The translations under genes were made by a program, and so were the position numbers. The notes beneath the pieces are model-generated. The model did no database searches. It worked only from the letters and a program-made list of their open reading frames with translations, and was not told the origin of the DNA. This document shows, in pieces, positions 1 to 10,296 of a stretch of DNA of 64,000 nucleotides. The DNA is from Candidatus Flavonifractor merdavium (GTDB lineage: Bacteria; Bacillota; Clostridia; Oscillospirales; Oscillospiraceae). Each line of letters begins with the position of its first letter. Position 1 is the first letter of the stretch. The stretch spans positions 1-64,000 of the forward strand of contig DWXF01000022.1 in assembly GCA_019119335.1 (NCBI GenBank), written 5' to 3'.

Positions 1-97
1 GGCGACTTACAATAAGGAAGCTTTCACCGACCGCAATTCGATGAATATACATACAAGAAAAATGAAACATCTGCAACCCTGTAAAGGAGGGGTTATC

Positions 98-1291
98 GTG
101 CATGAATTTTTAAAACGCACTTGGGCAGAAATCGACCTGAACGCCATCGGACATAATTTTCGGGCCATCCGTTCCACGCTGAAACCCGGCGTGAAAATGT
201 GCTGTGTCGTCAAGGCCGATGCTTACGGCCACGGCGCACCCTTGGTGGCAAGAGAATACCAGCGGCTGGGCGCCGACTGGTTTGCTGTTTCCAATCTGGA
301 AGAGGCCATTCAGCTGCGCCGCTGCGCCATTACCCGGCCGATTCTGATTTTGGGCTATACACCGCCCCAGAAAGCCGAAGAGCTTGCGGAGCTGAACATT
401 TCCCAGAGTGTGCTCTCTCTGGACTATGCCCGCCAGCTTTCCGGCTATGCGCAGGTGGCCGGGGTACAGGTGAAAATGCACCTGAAAGTGGATACCGGCA
501 TGAGCCGCATCGGGTTTGTCTACCAGACGCCGGACGAGAGCGCCGATTCCCTCAACGAAATGGAGGAAGCCTGCCGTCTGCCGGGACTGATTCCGGAAGG
601 AGTCTTCACCCATTTTGCAGTTGCGGATGACGGCAGAGACGGCGAGGACTTTACCCTGCGCCAGTTTGCCTGTTTCAAAGAAGCCATTGACACGCTGGAA
701 AATCGGGGCATCCATTTTGCCATCCGTCACTGTGCCAACAGCGGCGCGGTGGTGGATTATCCGGAATTGCAGCTGGACATGGTGCGCCCGGGCATCATCC
801 TCTATGGAATGGAACCTTCCGACAGCGTACAGCACCCGCTGGATTTACGCCCCGCTATGGAGCTGAAAACGGTCATCTCACAGAAAAAAGCCATTCCCGC
901 CGGGGCAACGGTCAGCTATGGCCGCACCTTTACCGCCGAAAAGGAAACCATCATCGCCACGGTTCCCATCGGCTATGCAGATGGATACCCCCGGAAATTT
1001 TCGGGCAAAGCGGAAATGCTGGTACACGGCAAGCGTGCCCCCATTGTGGGACGGGTGTGCATGGATCAGCTGATGCTGGATGTGACGGACATTCCCGAGG
1101 CCCGAGAGGGCGACGTGGTGACCGTATTCGGCCGGGACGGAAACGCCTTTTTGCCGGTGGACGAGTTGGCCGCACTCAACGACACCATTCATTATGAAAT
1201 GGTGTGTCTGGTGGGAAAACGGGTTCCGCGAATTTACTGGAAAAACGGCAAGCAGGTGGGCGAACTGAACTATATCTGCCCTGCGGAATAA
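98..1291 (+). CDS. alr: alanine racemase
   Basis: PLP-dependent interconversion of L- and D-alanine, supplying D-Ala for peptidoglycan (cytoplasm). The GTG at 98 is preferred over the ATG at 41: an AAAGGAGG site sits 7 nt upstream, and the protein then begins HEFLKRTWAEIDLNAI, the usual family N-terminus. The PLP lysine is K39 in VVKADAYGHG. The second catalytic residue is Y274 in ATVSYGRTF. The product is 397 aa, normal for the family. TIM-barrel substrate motifs (KVDTGMSRIGF, VRPGIILYG, MDQLMLD) are intact. It stands alone on the plus strand, and no convincing terminator follows before the IS element. Confidence 0.96.
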   Translation: MHEFLKRTWAEIDLNAIGHNFRAIRSTLKPGVKMCCVVKADAYGHGAPLVAREYQRLGADWFAVSNLEEAIQLRRCAITRPILILGYTPPQKAEELAELNISQSVLSLDYARQLSGYAQVAGVQVKMHLKVDTGMSRIGFVYQTPDESADSLNEMEEACRLPGLIPEGVFTHFAVADDGRDGEDFTLRQFACFKEAIDTLENRGIHFAIRHCANSGAVVDYPELQLDMVRPGIILYGMEPSDSVQHPLDLRPAMELKTVISQKKAIPAGATVSYGRTFTAEKETIIATVPIGYADGYPRKFSGKAEMLVHGKRAPIVGRVCMDQLMLDVTDIPEAREGDVVTVFGRDGNAFLPVDELAALNDTIHYEMVCLVGKRVPRIYWKNGKQVGELNYICPAE

Positions 1292-1420
1292 CCCCTTCAC
1301 CCCCCTGTTTTTCTCAGGAATTTCCTTGCTTTTTCGACACACGGATGCTATCATTTGAGTAGAAACCGTATCTGCCGATTCTTCAAAAGACCTGCTAACA
1401 AAAGTCAAGTAGAAATTTCA

Positions 1421-1479
1421 GATTTGAGGGGAGCGGCAAAAAGACAACACAAAATCAAGCCGCTGAGCGTCTCAAAATC
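1421..1479. other. hairpin in the transposase 3' flank
   Basis: GATTTGAG at 1421-1428 pairs with CTCAAAATC at 1471-1479 (one bulge). Inside it AGCGGC at 1432-1437 pairs with GCCGCT at 1459-1464, leaving a 21-nt loop. It lies downstream of the transposase stop. IS1111-type members of the family encode their guide (seek) RNA on this side, so it is a secondary candidate for the element's RNA. It could also be an ordinary chromosomal hairpin outside the element. Confidence 0.3.
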
Positions 1480-1515
1480 GAAACGGCGGCCAGCCAGAAT
1501 GGTATGACACGAAAA

Positions 1516-2724
1516 TTAGTTGTGCTCCAGAGAATCCAAGTAGGCTTTCACAGAAGCGTAGTAGATGCGTAGGAACTTGTTGGCGGATGCCATCATGTAG
1601 ACACGGTAGGGCTTGCCCTCAGAGCGTTTCTTGTTCATGAACTGGTAGACCGGCTCATCCATTGGAGCGCATTGCAGGAGGACGCCCATCACCAGAAAAA
1701 GTGTCCTGCGCAGGGAGGCAGATCCCCGCTTGGAAATGCTGCGGCTGCGGACATCTATTTGGCCGGATTGGTAGGGCGGGGCGTCAATACCCGCAAAGGC
1801 CACCAGCGCTTTCTTGGAATGAAAACGGCGCACATCGCCAATTTCAGCTATGAGTTGGGGGCCGAGTGTGGGGCCAACACCAAACATCCCCATCACTACA
1901 GGATACTCCGGCAGAGAAGCTGCCAGAGACTGCATCTCCTGTTTGAGAGCAGCTAACGCGGCGGAAGTTGCCTGGAGTTGGGAAATGGCCTGTTCTACCA
2001 AAAGTTTTGCCGTCTTTGTTTTCGGCATGACACCGAAGCGTCCACAGGCGGAGACATAAATGTCCAGCGCCTTATCTTCACTGAAATTGTAGCCGTGCTT
2101 TCTGCACCACTTCTGGTACTTGGTGGTAAAGGCTTTCTTAGACAGGCCACAGACACATTCGCAATGCCAGAAAGCAGCTACAAAGTCCACCCACTTTTCG
2201 CTGCCATCGGCGCGGGGCGGACTGGTAAACAGGCGGTTTGCATCAGGGAAAGCGGTGTCCAGCAGGGAGATCAAGTTGTTTTTCAGCATGGTCTGTACTT
2301 TGGAATACTGTTGGTACTGGCGGTAGCAGGTCTTCAGCATGAGCCGGGCATCTTCTTCCGGGACATATCTCGGAAGTGTGAGCCAGTGGTCAAGACCGTA
2401 GTTGGCCAGCTTCACGGCATCCTTCTTGTCGGTCTTGCCCCGTCTTAAACTGTTGTTCCCGTAGTCGTGCACCAGCATTGCATTGACTACGGAAACATAA
2501 AGCCCCGCGCCGTGGAGCAGCCAGGCCACCGGCGCATGGTAATTGCCCGTGGATTCCATCACCACACGGGTCTCACCGTCCAGGCTTTTGAGCAGCCTTG
2601 CCAACTCGCTCAGTTCACTGGCGGTGTGGCACACTTCAAAGGGTGAAACCACTACCTCTCCAAAGGGCCGCATGACTGCAATCGTGCTCTTGCCCTTGGA
2701 AACATCGATGCCAACGCAGTTCAT
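1516..2724 (-). CDS. IS110-family DEDD transposase
   Basis: RNA-guided DEDD recombinase of the IS110 family, 402 aa and apparently intact. The N-terminal RuvC-like domain carries D7 (GIDVSKGKS), E57 (VVMESTGNYH), D99 and D102 (KTDKKDAVKLA). The C-terminal Transposase_20 domain contains GMFGVGPTLGPQL and SISKRGSASLRR, the region holding the catalytic serine. ATG at 2724 is preceded by GGAGG. Known family members recombine via a circular intermediate, with target and donor specified by a bridge/seek RNA from the element's non-coding end. Base composition is visibly less GC-rich than the flanking genes, consistent with transfer. Confidence 0.95.
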   Translation of the reverse strand: MNCVGIDVSKGKSTIAVMRPFGEVVVSPFEVCHTASELSELARLLKSLDGETRVVMESTGNYHAPVAWLLHGAGLYVSVVNAMLVHDYGNNSLRRGKTDKKDAVKLANYGLDHWLTLPRYVPEEDARLMLKTCYRQYQQYSKVQTMLKNNLISLLDTAFPDANRLFTSPPRADGSEKWVDFVAAFWHCECVCGLSKKAFTTKYQKWCRKHGYNFSEDKALDIYVSACGRFGVMPKTKTAKLLVEQAISQLQATSAALAALKQEMQSLAASLPEYPVVMGMFGVGPTLGPQLIAEIGDVRRFHSKKALVAFAGIDAPPYQSGQIDVRSRSISKRGSASLRRTLFLVMGVLLQCAPMDEPVYQFMNKKRSEGKPYRVYMMASANKFLRIYYASVKAYLDSLEHN

Positions 2725-2852
2725 TCACATTCCTCCAATATCAAGAATCCGCAACCGGAAATCCATCTTTTCTCGCTGCCGATTCAATCTATTGGGTGAC
2801 ACGAACTCTCCGGTATCCGGTGGCTCAACCTGCTCAAATCGAACGCTGCAAC

Positions 2853-2926
2853 AAGAGGATGGCTGACCGTCTTCAAAGCGGACATACGAAGCCCAAGGGA
2901 GTGAACGTCAGCCAGTTGCTCCTCTT
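2853..2926 (-). ncRNA. candidate bridge RNA hairpin upstream of the IS110 transposase
   Basis: Two perfect 7-bp helices are nested in the 5' flank of the transposase: AAGAGGA (2853-2859) with TCCTCTT (2920-2926), and GGCTGAC (2861-2867) with GTCAGCC (2907-2913). The internal loop is about 39 nt. In IS110-group elements (e.g. IS621) the bridge RNA is transcribed from this side, in the direction of the transposase, and carries large internal loops that base-pair with target and donor. Position, orientation and loop size fit. That this RNA is made, and which bases guide, is inference. Confidence 0.4.
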
Positions 2927-2952
2927 ATTGTAGCTTAGGCACGAGATGGAAA

Positions 2953-2979
2953 GAAAGCCGGACTGGCTGCCCGGCTTTC
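2953..2979. terminator. hairpin between the IS and the response regulator gene
   Basis: GAAAGCCGG (2953-2961) and CCGGCTTTC (2971-2979) form a perfect 9-bp stem with a 9-nt loop. The T-tract is weak on both strands (TTTCC on the minus side). It could insulate the IS from the two-component operon, or be a leader hairpin of that operon. Confidence 0.45.
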
Positions 2980-3013
2980 CTGTCCAAATTTATTGTAATA
3001 GGAGGGAAGGAAT

Positions 3014-3682
3014 ATGGAAGAGCAGGTGCTGCTGGCCGAGGACGAGGAACGGATGCGGACCATCGTCCGGGACTATTTTCAGGCCCACGGGGTAGGCTGC
3101 GACCTGGCAAAGGATGGGGCGGAGGCCCTGGAGCTGCTGCGGCAGCGGGACTACGACGCAGTGCTGCTGGATGTGCTCATGCCGGAGGCCGACGGCTTTA
3201 CGGTGTGCCGGGCGGTACGGGAGCACAGCAGGGTGCCCATCCTGTTCCTCACCGCTCTGGGAGAGGAGCGGGATATGCTCCGGGGCTATGGGCTGGGGGC
3301 GGACGACTATATTACAAAGCCCTTCTCTCTGGCGGTGCTGCTGGCCAAAACCCGTGCCCTGATCCGCCGCAGCCGGGGGGAGGAGGGCGAAACGCTTACC
3401 TGCGGAGCCATTGCGCTCCAGCCGGCCCTCCGCCGGTGTACCGTGGGGGAGGCGACGGTGGAGCTGGCGCCCCGGGACTACGCTCTGCTGCTTTGCCTCA
3501 CGCGCAACCAGGGCCAGGTTCTCAGCCGGGCTCAGCTGCTGGACAAGGTGTGGGGCATTGACTTTGACGGCGGCGAGCGGGCGGTGGACGTGCGTATCCG
3601 GGCCCTCCGGGCCGCCCTGGGTCCGGCAGGAAAGCAGATCCGGACGGTATTCAAGGCGGGCTACAAGCTGGAGGAGGGTTGA
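3014..3682 (+). CDS. OmpR/PhoB-family response regulator
   Basis: Cytoplasmic DNA-binding response regulator of 222 aa. The receiver domain (about 1-115) has acidic residues D10/E11, phosphoacceptor D53 (LLDVLMPE), T80 and K102 (YITKPF). The C-terminal winged helix (about 125-220) contains ELAPRDYALLLCL and GGERAVDVRIRALR, the recognition region of the OmpR class. ATG follows a GGAGGGAAGG site. The partner histidine kinase starts 2 nt after the stop codon, so the two are co-transcribed. The signal and regulon are unknown; the DUF975 gene downstream is the nearest possible target. Confidence 0.93.
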   Translation: MEEQVLLAEDEERMRTIVRDYFQAHGVGCDLAKDGAEALELLRQRDYDAVLLDVLMPEADGFTVCRAVREHSRVPILFLTALGEERDMLRGYGLGADDYITKPFSLAVLLAKTRALIRRSRGEEGETLTCGAIALQPALRRCTVGEATVELAPRDYALLLCLTRNQGQVLSRAQLLDKVWGIDFDGGERAVDVRIRALRAALGPAGKQIRTVFKAGYKLEEG

Positions 3683-3684
3683 AC

Positions 3685-5307
<1,623 letters not shown>

Positions 5308-5352
5308 TGTGATATGATACCTTCACCATAAAGAGATTGTGAGGGATTACCC

Positions 5353-6270
5353 ATGGGATTTAACCGCCCGGAGGCAAAGTATCGGGCCAGAATGGCCATG
5401 CAGGGTGCCTACCCGCACCCCATGCTGGTGACGCTGGTATATGTGCTGCTCACCGGCGTCATTACCAATGTGATCATGTTTTTTGTGTCCGATCCGTTTA
5501 CCACGGCCTATCTCTACATACTGGACGGGGCGGATGTGGATGAGGTCTACCGCTATATTCTGACCGGCCCCCGGGTGACGGTCTATCTGCTGGTGCAGCT
5601 GCTGATCACGCTTTATTTGTGGGTCATGCAGTTCGGCTACACCGCCTACGGCCTGGGCCTGACCCGGCGGACGGGACCGGGCTATCGTACCCTGCTGGAG
5701 GGCTTCCTCAACCTGGGCAAGGCCCTGCTGGTCAGCTTCCTCACCGCCCTGTTCACCGCCCTGTGGGGCCTGCTGGGCATGGTGCCCGGTATTGTGCTCA
5801 CCTTTGTGGGGGCCCTGATGGGACCGATGGGTCTGGGACTTGTGATCTTGGCCATGTTTATGATGATAGGCGGCTGCTTTGCGCTGGAGATCGTCATGTC
5901 CTATCGGTACCGCCTGGCCACCTACTATCTGCTGGACCACCCCGATATGGGCGTTCTGGAGTCCATCTCCAACAGCAAGCAGACCATGCACGGCAAAAAG
6001 GCGGACCTGTTTGTGATGGATCTGTCCTTCCTGGGCTGGCTGATTCTCTCCGTCTTTACCCTGGGCATCCTGGGCCTGTGGGTATCGCCCTACCTGTGTG
6101 CCAGCGAGGCCAACTTCTACCATTGGGCGGTGAACGGCGTATTCCCCGGAGATGATGGCGTTGGGAAGCCCTCCTTCGGCGGGCAGCTCCCCGGCGGTCC
6201 CACCTCCGGCGGGCCGGACTCCGACAGTTCCGACAGCTCCGGCACCTATCACAGCCCCTACGGCGACTGA
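5353..6270 (+). CDS. DUF975 family membrane protein
   Basis: Integral membrane protein of 305 aa with about six hydrophobic segments, including 25-47, 75-100, 130-155 and 165-190. It ends in a Gly/Ser/Pro-rich cytoplasmic-type tail (GGQLPGGPTSGGPDSDSSDS). The order GLTRRTGPGYRTLLEGF, FALEIVMSYRYRLATYYLLD and DLSFLGWLILSVFTLGILGL is typical of the DUF975 family common in Clostridia. No biochemical role is established. It lies 45 nt after the histidine kinase and may be regulated by that pair. A strong bidirectional terminator follows. Confidence 0.85.
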   Translation: MGFNRPEAKYRARMAMQGAYPHPMLVTLVYVLLTGVITNVIMFFVSDPFTTAYLYILDGADVDEVYRYILTGPRVTVYLLVQLLITLYLWVMQFGYTAYGLGLTRRTGPGYRTLLEGFLNLGKALLVSFLTALFTALWGLLGMVPGIVLTFVGALMGPMGLGLVILAMFMMIGGCFALEIVMSYRYRLATYYLLDHPDMGVLESISNSKQTMHGKKADLFVMDLSFLGWLILSVFTLGILGLWVSPYLCASEANFYHWAVNGVFPGDDGVGKPSFGGQLPGGPTSGGPDSDSSDSSGTYHSPYGD

Positions 6271-6280
6271 CGGCAAAAAA

Positions 6281-6310
6281 CGCCGGACTGCCTGTTTTGG
6301 CAGTCCGGCG
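6281..6310. terminator. bidirectional intrinsic terminator
   Basis: A perfect 12-bp stem, CGCCGGACTGCC (6281-6292) with GGCAGTCCGGCG (6299-6310), has a TGTTTT loop. A-tract and T-rich sequence on the two sides let it end both the DUF975 gene and the converging ilvD gene. Confidence 0.9.
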
Positions 6311-6318
6311 CTTTTCCT

Positions 6319-7980
6319 TTATTCCAGCACCGCGCCTCTGGCGGCGGAGGTGACCAGCTTGGCGTACCGGGCCAGATAGCCGGTTTTGACCTTGGGCTCG
6401 GGGCATACCCACTTGGCGCGGCGGGCGGCCAGGGTGGCCTCGTCCACGTTCAGCGTGATGGAGCAGTTGGGGATGTCGATAGAGATGACGTCTCCCTCCT
6501 CCACCAGGGCGATGGGTCCGCCCTGGGCGGCCTCGGGGCAGACGTGGCCGATGGAGGCGCCCCGGGTGGCGCCGGAGAACCGGCCGTCGGTGATGAGGGC
6601 CACGCTCTCCCCCAGACCCATGCCGCAGATGGCGGAGGTGGGGTTGAGCATCTCCCGCATGCCGGGTCCGCCCTTGGGACCCTCGTACCGGATCACCACC
6701 ACGTCGCCGGAGACGATCTTGCCCTCATAGATGGCGGAGATGGCCTCCTCCTCGGAGTTGAATACCCGGGCGGGGCCGGTGTGGCGCATCATCTCGGGGG
6801 CCACGGCGGAGCGCTTCACCACGCAGCCCTCGGGGGCCAGGTTGCCCTTGAGCACCGCGATGCCGCCGTCGGCGGAGTAGGGGTGCTCGATGGGCCGGAT
6901 CAGTTCCGGGTTCCGGTTGACCACCCCCTCCAGATTCTCCTCCAGGGACTTGCCGGTGCAGGTCAGCACGCTGGTGTCCAGCAGGCCTTTCTTGGTCAGC
7001 TCCTTCATAACGGCGTACACGCCGCCGGCGCCCTCCAGGTCTTCCATGTAGGTGTCCCCGGCGGGGGCCAGGTGGCACAGGTTGGGGGTCTTGGAGGAGA
7101 TCTCGTTGGACATGTCCAGATCCAGCTCAATGCCGCACTCGTGGGCGATGGCGGGCAGGTGGAGCATGGTGTTGGTGGAGCAGCCCAGGGCCATGTCCAC
7201 CGTCTCGGCGTTGTGGAAGGCGGCCTCGGTCATGATATCCCGGGGCTTGATGCCCCGGCGTACCAGCTCCATGATCTGCATGCCGGCGTGCTTGGCCAGC
7301 CGCAGCCGGGCGGACCACACGGCGGGAATGGTGCCGTTGCCCCGCAGGCCCATGCCGATGGCCTCGGTGAGGCAGTTCATGGAATTGGCGGTGTACATGC
7401 CGGAGCAGGAGCCGCAGGTGGGGCAGGCGTTGTTCTCGTAGTCCTCCACGCCCTCCTCGTCCAGCTTGCCGGCCTTATAGGCGCCCACCGCCTCAAACAT
7501 ATGGGAGAGGCAGGAGCGGCGGCCGTCGTTGAGCCGGCCGGCCAGCATGGGTCCGCCGGAGCAGAAGATGGTGGGGATATTCACCCGGGCGGCGGCCATC
7601 AGCAGGCCGGGCACGTTCTTGTCGCAGTTGGGGATCATCACCAGTCCGTCAAACTGGTGGGCCAGGGCCATGGCCTCGGTGGAATCGGCGATCAGATCCC
7701 GGGTCACCAGGGAGTATTTCATGCCGATGTGGCCCATGGCGATACCGTCGCACACGGCGATGGCGGGAAACTCCACCGGGGTGCCTCCGGCGGCCCGTAC
7801 ACCGGCCTTTACCGCCTCGGCAATTTTATCCAGATTCATATGTCCGGGCACGATCTCGTTATAGGAGCACACCACCCCGATGAGGGGGCGCTCCAGCTCC
7901 TCCTTGGTGTAGCCCAGAGCGTAAAACAGGGAGCGGTTGGGGGCGCGCTCTACCCCTTTGGTCACATTATCGCTGCGCAT
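6319..7980 (-). CDS. ilvD: dihydroxy-acid dehydratase
   Basis: Fe-S enzyme converting 2,3-dihydroxy-isovalerate and 2,3-dihydroxy-3-methylvalerate to the 2-keto acids that precede valine, leucine and isoleucine. It is 553 aa, the usual IlvD length. Cluster and Mg-binding motifs are present: [26 protein letters not shown] and the C-terminal [18 protein letters not shown] at 7980 has AAGGAGGG upstream. It is separated from ilvC by two lipoprotein genes and has its own promoter with a TATAAT -10 box. Confidence 0.97.
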   Translation of the reverse strand: MRSDNVTKGVERAPNRSLFYALGYTKEELERPLIGVVCSYNEIVPGHMNLDKIAEAVKAGVRAAGGTPVEFPAIAVCDGIAMGHIGMKYSLVTRDLIADSTEAMALAHQFDGLVMIPNCDKNVPGLLMAAARVNIPTIFCSGGPMLAGRLNDGRRSCLSHMFEAVGAYKAGKLDEEGVEDYENNACPTCGSCSGMYTANSMNCLTEAIGMGLRGNGTIPAVWSARLRLAKHAGMQIMELVRRGIKPRDIMTEAAFHNAETVDMALGCSTNTMLHLPAIAHECGIELDLDMSNEISSKTPNLCHLAPAGDTYMEDLEGAGGVYAVMKELTKKGLLDTSVLTCTGKSLEENLEGVVNRNPELIRPIEHPYSADGGIAVLKGNLAPEGCVVKRSAVAPEMMRHTGPARVFNSEEEAISAIYEGKIVSGDVVVIRYEGPKGGPGMREMLNPTSAICGMGLGESVALITDGRFSGATRGASIGHVCPEAAQGGPIALVEEGDVISIDIPNCSITLNVDEATLAARRAKWVCPEPKVKTGYLARYAKLVTSAARGAVLE

Positions 7981-8015
7981 GGCAAGCCCTCCTTGCGGTT
8001 TATTCGTCGGAGTTT

Positions 8016-8063
8016 ATTATAGCGCAGCAATGTGTGAAAAGAAAGATAGCTATGATACAATCT
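8016..8063 (-). promoter_or_regulatory. ilvD promoter and shared ilv upstream element
   Basis: On the minus strand a TATAAT -10 lies at 8016-8021 and no good -35 hexamer is visible. Thirty nucleotides further upstream is AGATTGTATCAT (8052-8063), followed by a TATC and a TTCTTTT stretch. The same 12-mer, spacing and T-rich stretch occur before ilvC. A weak -35 plus a conserved upstream motif suggests an activator or other common regulator. Locally GAAAGAT and ATCTTTC also form a dyad around it. Confidence 0.6.
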
Positions 8064-8070
8064 TTCACAA

Positions 8071-8523
8071 TTATGTGTCCAGCACAAAATAGGCCAGCTG
8101 GCAGCTCTGGGGATCGTACAGGGCGATGGTGCAGTTGAGGGGGAAGTCCCGGCTGTGTCCGGCCGGGGAGCGGTCGGTATACCAGTACCAGCCCTGGGCG
8201 GGGAGCGTGTAGTCCAGCCCCTGGCCGGCCAGCAGAGAGAGGATGGATTCCATCACCATGGCGGGCACCTCATCCAGAGGCAGGGCCTGCCAATCGGCCC
8301 GTCCGGCCAGCTCCTCCGCCAGAACCGCCCCGTTTTCCGGGGTGAAGGCCAGGAGCAGGCAGGAGGTTCCGTCCCCATGAAAGCCCCCGTGGGTGTCAAT
8401 GTTGGTGAGCACGTCCCCGGCGGGCAGGGACAGATCCAGAGCCTGTTCCGCCTCTTTCGCGGGAGAGGCGGAACAGGCCGCCAGCAGGAGTACCGGAAGA
8501 AGCAGCAGCAGTCGTTTCAGCAT
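8071..8523 (-). CDS. small lipoprotein of unknown function
   Basis: A 150-aa protein from the ATG at 8523 (AGGGGG upstream; a longer reading frame adds an unlikely 25 residues). It has a lipoprotein signal, KRLLLLLPVLLLAAC, with the lipidated cysteine in LAAC, and should be anchored on the outer face of the membrane. The mature part contains DTHGGFHGDGTSCLLLAF and a likely C-terminal beta segment. I do not recognise a characterised family. It lies between ilvD and another lipoprotein gene on the same strand and shows no obvious link to amino acid synthesis. Confidence 0.75.
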   Translation of the reverse strand: MLKRLLLLLPVLLLAACSASPAKEAEQALDLSLPAGDVLTNIDTHGGFHGDGTSCLLLAFTPENGAVLAEELAGRADWQALPLDEVPAMVMESILSLLAGQGLDYTLPAQGWYWYTDRSPAGHSRDFPLNCTIALYDPQSCQLAYFVLDT

Positions 8524-8610
8524 GGGCAAGGCCCCCTTTCTGTCCAACAGGATACCACAAGCTATATTATAAATCAATGAATATTTATTGAAAAACAATA
8601 TTTTAAGGAA

Positions 8611-8646
8611 AACGTAAGGGCCGCCTGTCCAGGCGGCCCTTACGTT
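8611..8646 (-). terminator. intrinsic terminator
   Basis: A 16-bp perfect stem (8611-8626 with 8631-8646) with a GTCC loop, followed on the minus strand by TTTTCCTT. It ends the lipoprotein gene at 8653-9132. Confidence 0.9.
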
Positions 8647-8652
8647 TTTTGG

Positions 8653-9132
8653 TCAGGCGATGGTGAACTGGGCGTAGAGCATTTGTTGGTCATAGTCTCC
8701 GCTGTTCCGGAAGTCCACGATCTCCTTGCCCAGCCGGTAGGTGCCGGCGGGGAGGGAGCCGTAGAGCCATTCCCAGTCCACCGTCCACTGGACGGAGTCG
8801 TCCATGGGAATGGCCCATGCCTCTGCGGTCCATGCCACGTCGTACTCCTGGGGGAGCTGCTCCACCGCTGTCCAGCCTTCTCCCTCCAGAACCTCCAGGC
8901 TGTAATAGCTGCCGGTTTGCAGTTCTCCGGTGGGGGAGCTGCCGGACTGGGTGCAGGTGAGGGTGAGGCCGGTGGGGGACACGTCCTCAGCGGAGAGGGC
9001 TACCCCCCAGTCGCTCTCCGCCGCTGGGGGCGTGGTCTCGGCCTGGGGCGGCTGGGCTGCCGTACTCTGGGCGCAGCCCGCCAGGGTGAGGGCGGCGGCC
9101 AGCGCCAGGGCCAGCGTCATATGCTGTTTCAT
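8653..9132 (-). CDS. lipoprotein with immunoglobulin-like domain
   Basis: A 159-aa secreted lipoprotein. The signal peptide (about 1-19) ends in the lipobox LAGC, followed by a Pro/Thr/Ala-rich linker to about residue 40. The remainder (SPTGLTLTC, YYSLEVLEGEGWTAVEQLP, WLYGSLPAGTYRLGKEI) has the pattern of bacterial Ig-like domains found in Clostridia lipoproteins. It is flanked by terminators on both sides and so is probably a single-gene unit inserted between ilvC and ilvD. The ligand is unknown. Confidence 0.75.
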   Translation of the reverse strand: MKQHMTLALALAAALTLAGCAQSTAAQPPQAETTPPAAESDWGVALSAEDVSPTGLTLTCTQSGSSPTGELQTGSYYSLEVLEGEGWTAVEQLPQEYDVAWTAEAWAIPMDDSVQWTVDWEWLYGSLPAGTYRLGKEIVDFRNSGDYDQQMLYAQFTIA

Positions 9133-9189
9133 ATTCTGTCCCTCCTTTGCTCCTTTGGACGAAACCGCACGGGAAAAGTTCCATAAAAA

Positions 9190-9217
9190 CAGGGCCCCGG
9201 AGGATTCCGGAGCCCTG
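9190..9217 (-). terminator. ilvC terminator
   Basis: CAGGGCCCCGGA (9190-9201) pairs with TCCGGAGCCCTG (9206-9217) with one mismatch and a 4-nt loop. On the minus strand it is followed by TTTTTATGG. Confidence 0.88.
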
Positions 9218-9232
9218 TCTACGATCAGTTCT

Positions 9233-10252
9233 TTAGTTGGAAGCGGTATCCAGGTCCTGGTCGCCGCCCCAGATCATGTTGCGGCGCAGCTCCTCGCCCA
9301 CAATCTCCATCTGGTGCTTCTTGAGCTGAGCGCGCTTGGAGTTGAAGAAGGTACGGCCGTTCTTGTTCTCGGCAATCCACTTGCCGGCGAAGGTGCCGTC
9401 CTGGATGTCGGCCAGCACGGCCTTCATGTTCTTCTTGGTCTCCTCATAGGGGAGCACCCGGGGGCCGGAGACATACTCGCCATACTCAGCGGTGTCGGAG
9501 ATGGAGTAATTCATGGCCGCCACGCCGCCCTTGTTGATCAGGTCGATGATCAGCTTCATCTCGTGGATACACTCAAAGTAGGCGTTCTCAGGCTCGTAGC
9601 CAGCCTCCACCAGGGTCTCGAAGCCGCAGCGCATCAGGTCCACCACGCCGCCGCACAGCACGGCCTGCTCGCCGAACAGGTCGGTCTCGGTCTCGTCATG
9701 GAAGGTGGTCTCCATCACGCCGGCCCGGGCGCCGCCGATGCCGGCGATGTAGGCCAGGGCGATCTTGTAGGCGTTGCCGGTGGCGTTCTGCTCCACGGCC
9801 ACCAGGCAGGGCACGCCCTTGCCGTTGACATAGGTGGAGCGGACGGTGTGGCCGGGACCCTTGGGAGCGGCCATAAACACGTCCACGCCGGCGGGGGGGA
9901 CGATCTGCTGATAGCGGATATTGAAGCCGTGGGCGAAGGCCAGGGCCTTGCCCTCGGTCATATAGGGAGCGATGTCCTTCTTGTAGACCTCGGCCTGAAC
10001 CTCGTCGTTGATGAGGATCATCACGATGTCGCCCCACTGGGCGGCCTCAGACACGGTCTTGACCTGCAGACCGGCCTTCTCGGCCTCGGCCCAGCGCTTG
10101 GAGCCCTGGCGCAGGCCCACGCAGACGTCGCAGCCGGAGTCCTTCAGGTTGAGGGCGTGGGCGTGGCCCTGAGAGCCGTAGCCGATAATGGCGATCTTCT
10201 TGCCGTTCAGGTAGGACAGGTCGCAGTCCTTCTCGTAATACATCTTAGCCAT
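9233..10252 (-). CDS. ilvC: ketol-acid reductoisomerase
   Basis: Isomerises and reduces acetolactate or acetohydroxybutyrate to dihydroxy acids, the second common step of valine/isoleucine synthesis. It is a short (class I) enzyme of 339 aa. The Rossmann motif is [17 protein letters not shown], followed by the cofactor-selecting loop GLRQGSKRW, whose Arg and Ser suggest NADPH. Metal and substrate residues lie in [14 protein letters not shown] and ECIHEMK. It sits downstream of ilvN with a 114-nt gap holding its own promoter-like region. Confidence 0.97.
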   Translation of the reverse strand: MAKMYYEKDCDLSYLNGKKIAIIGYGSQGHAHALNLKDSGCDVCVGLRQGSKRWAEAEKAGLQVKTVSEAAQWGDIVMILINDEVQAEVYKKDIAPYMTEGKALAFAHGFNIRYQQIVPPAGVDVFMAAPKGPGHTVRSTYVNGKGVPCLVAVEQNATGNAYKIALAYIAGIGGARAGVMETTFHDETETDLFGEQAVLCGGVVDLMRCGFETLVEAGYEPENAYFECIHEMKLIIDLINKGGVAAMNYSISDTAEYGEYVSGPRVLPYEETKKNMKAVLADIQDGTFAGKWIAENKNGRTFFNSKRAQLKKHQMEIVGEELRRNMIWGGDQDLDTASN

Positions 10253-10296
10253 ACACGTTGCACTCCTTTATGATATGCTGTGGATCTTTGTCCCCG

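Larger units (their letters stand above)
1372..2940 (-). mobile_element. IS110-family insertion sequence, ends not resolved
   Basis: The element is defined by an intact DEDD transposase (1516-2724, minus) with non-coding flanks of about 130-220 bp on each side and no flanking gene disrupted. IS110 elements lack classical terminal inverted repeats, so the ends cannot be read directly. Two direct repeats span the transposase: CTGCCGATTC at 1372-1381 and 2776-2785, and TGACACGAA at 1505-1513 and 2797-2805. Either could reflect element ends or target cores. Both flanks contain strong hairpins suited to a guide RNA. The coordinates given are an outer envelope. Confidence 0.6.

Noticed and set aside
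41-97. Upstream ATG at 41 as alr start
   Set aside because: It adds 19 residues not typical of alanine racemase, and the strong AAAGGAGG site fits GTG 98.
1372-2785. CTGCCGATTC pair as a target site duplication
   Set aside because: IS110 elements do not normally make duplications this long. A 10-mer could still occur by chance, so it is kept only as a hint for element ends.
6544-8022. Long plus-strand open frame opposite ilvD (and similar ones opposite ilvC, ilvB, rnfB, valS, glnS, ROK, binding protein and nanA genes)
   Set aside because: These frames are low-complexity (Gly/His/Val/Leu/Gln-rich), lack ribosome sites, and mirror well-supported genes. They result from high GC at third codon positions.
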